DNA of 7,817 nucleotides from Ignavibacteria bacterium UBA6906 (lineage in GTDB: Bacteria > Bacteroidota > Ignavibacteria > UBA10030 > UBA6906). Below are positions 7,694 through 7,817 of this stretch, piece after piece. The stretch lies in contig DKBG01000259.1 of assembly GCA_002451155.1 (NCBI GenBank), forward strand, positions 1-7,817, given 5' to 3'. The notes beneath the pieces are model-generated. The model saw nothing but the letters and a program-made list of their open reading frames with translations, ran no database searches and was not told where the DNA came from. Both the position numbers and the translations under genes were made by a program. Numbering within the stretch: position 1 is the stretch's first letter; every line of letters begins with the position of its first letter.

Positions 7694-7729
7694 AAAAAAG
7701 CCCTGTACAGAAAAGAGAACACAGGGCTT
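7694..7729 (-). terminator. Intrinsic terminator-like hairpin in the leader of the dehydrogenase gene
   Basis: Read on the minus strand, a perfect 9-bp stem AAGCCCTGT / ACAGGGCTT (arms at 7729-7721 and 7706-7698) encloses a 14-nt pyrimidine-rich loop and runs into six T (7699-7694, the first two shared with the stem). This is the form of a rho-independent terminator. The plus strand has no T-run after the stem, so it acts only leftward. It ends 31 nt before the dehydrogenase ATG and lies downstream of the predicted promoter. It either ends an unseen gene to the right or attenuates the dehydrogenase operon. Confidence 0.7.
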
Positions 7730-7750
7730 GTGCTGGTAGAAAAGTGTTGA

Positions 7751-7779
7751 AATAAACGAAAACCGGCGGGGAAAGTCAA
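7751..7779 (-). promoter_or_regulatory. Predicted sigma70-like promoter upstream of the dehydrogenase
   Basis: The minus strand reads TTGACT (7779-7774), a 17-nt spacer, then TTTATT (7756-7751): five of six matches to the -35 and four of six to the -10 consensus at ideal spacing. Transcription would begin near 7744, giving a leader of about 80 nt that contains the hairpin. This is pattern matching only. If the organism belongs to the Bacteroidota, whose main promoters differ (TTTG and TAnnTTTG), the E. coli-type match would mean less. Confidence 0.4.
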
Positions 7780-7817
7780 CGACAGCTGAAGGGGCCTGGC
7801 GGTCTCGACTCAGTCTG
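7780..7817. other. Right-edge remainder, nothing recognised
   Basis: These 38 bases are too short to identify. The minus strand has a TGA near the edge that could be the end of an upstream gene, which would give the hairpin at 7694-7729 a simple job as its terminator. No RNA gene signature is visible. Confidence 0.3.

Noticed and set aside
7663..7779. A 39-residue N-terminal extension of the dehydrogenase from a TTG codon
   Set aside because: The extension is Phe/Ser/Thr-rich, covers the hairpin and predicted promoter, and the family N-terminus fits the ATG at 7662.
1..7817. CRISPR arrays, tRNA or rRNA genes, insertion sequences, attachment sites, defence or toxin genes
   Set aside because: I saw no direct repeats, RNA gene signatures, transposase motifs or accessory-type proteins. 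The window is fully accounted for by housekeeping-type genes.

Overview
The window is a compact block of six genes, all on the minus strand and read from right to left: an acyl-CoA dehydrogenase of the glutaryl-CoA dehydrogenase type, IMP dehydrogenase (guaB), an M24 Xaa-Pro aminopeptidase-like protein, a family GT4-like glycosyltransferase, GAR synthetase (purD), and a multi-pass membrane glycosyltransferase of the GT39/PMT_2 type that runs off the left edge. The plus strand contains no gene I can support. Its long open frames are antisense to well-conserved minus-strand proteins.

Spacing is tight: 39 nt between the dehydrogenase and guaB, 17 nt between guaB and the peptidase, a 4-nt GTGA overlap between peptidase and GT4, 2 nt between GT4 and purD, and a 4-nt ATGA overlap between purD and the membrane glycosyltransferase. 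At least the genes from guaB to the left edge look like one transcription unit. It mixes purine nucleotide synthesis (guaB, purD) with cell-surface sugar transfer (two glycosyltransferases) and peptide turnover.

Right of the dehydrogenase start lie about 155 nt without a recognised gene. This stretch holds a sigma70-like promoter (TTGACT, 17 nt, TTTATT) and, between that promoter and the start codon, a perfect 9-bp hairpin followed by six T. The hairpin is either the terminator of an unseen upstream gene or an attenuator in the dehydrogenase leader.

The organism is a bacterium with a GC-rich genome and few Shine-Dalgarno sequences: only one of the six starts has an obvious one. Together with the style of the GT4 protein this hints at the Bacteroidota/Ignavibacteria/FCB side of the tree, but the assignment is weak. 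The content is mostly housekeeping. I found no new system, and the most useful second looks are the leader hairpin and the gene cut off at the left edge.
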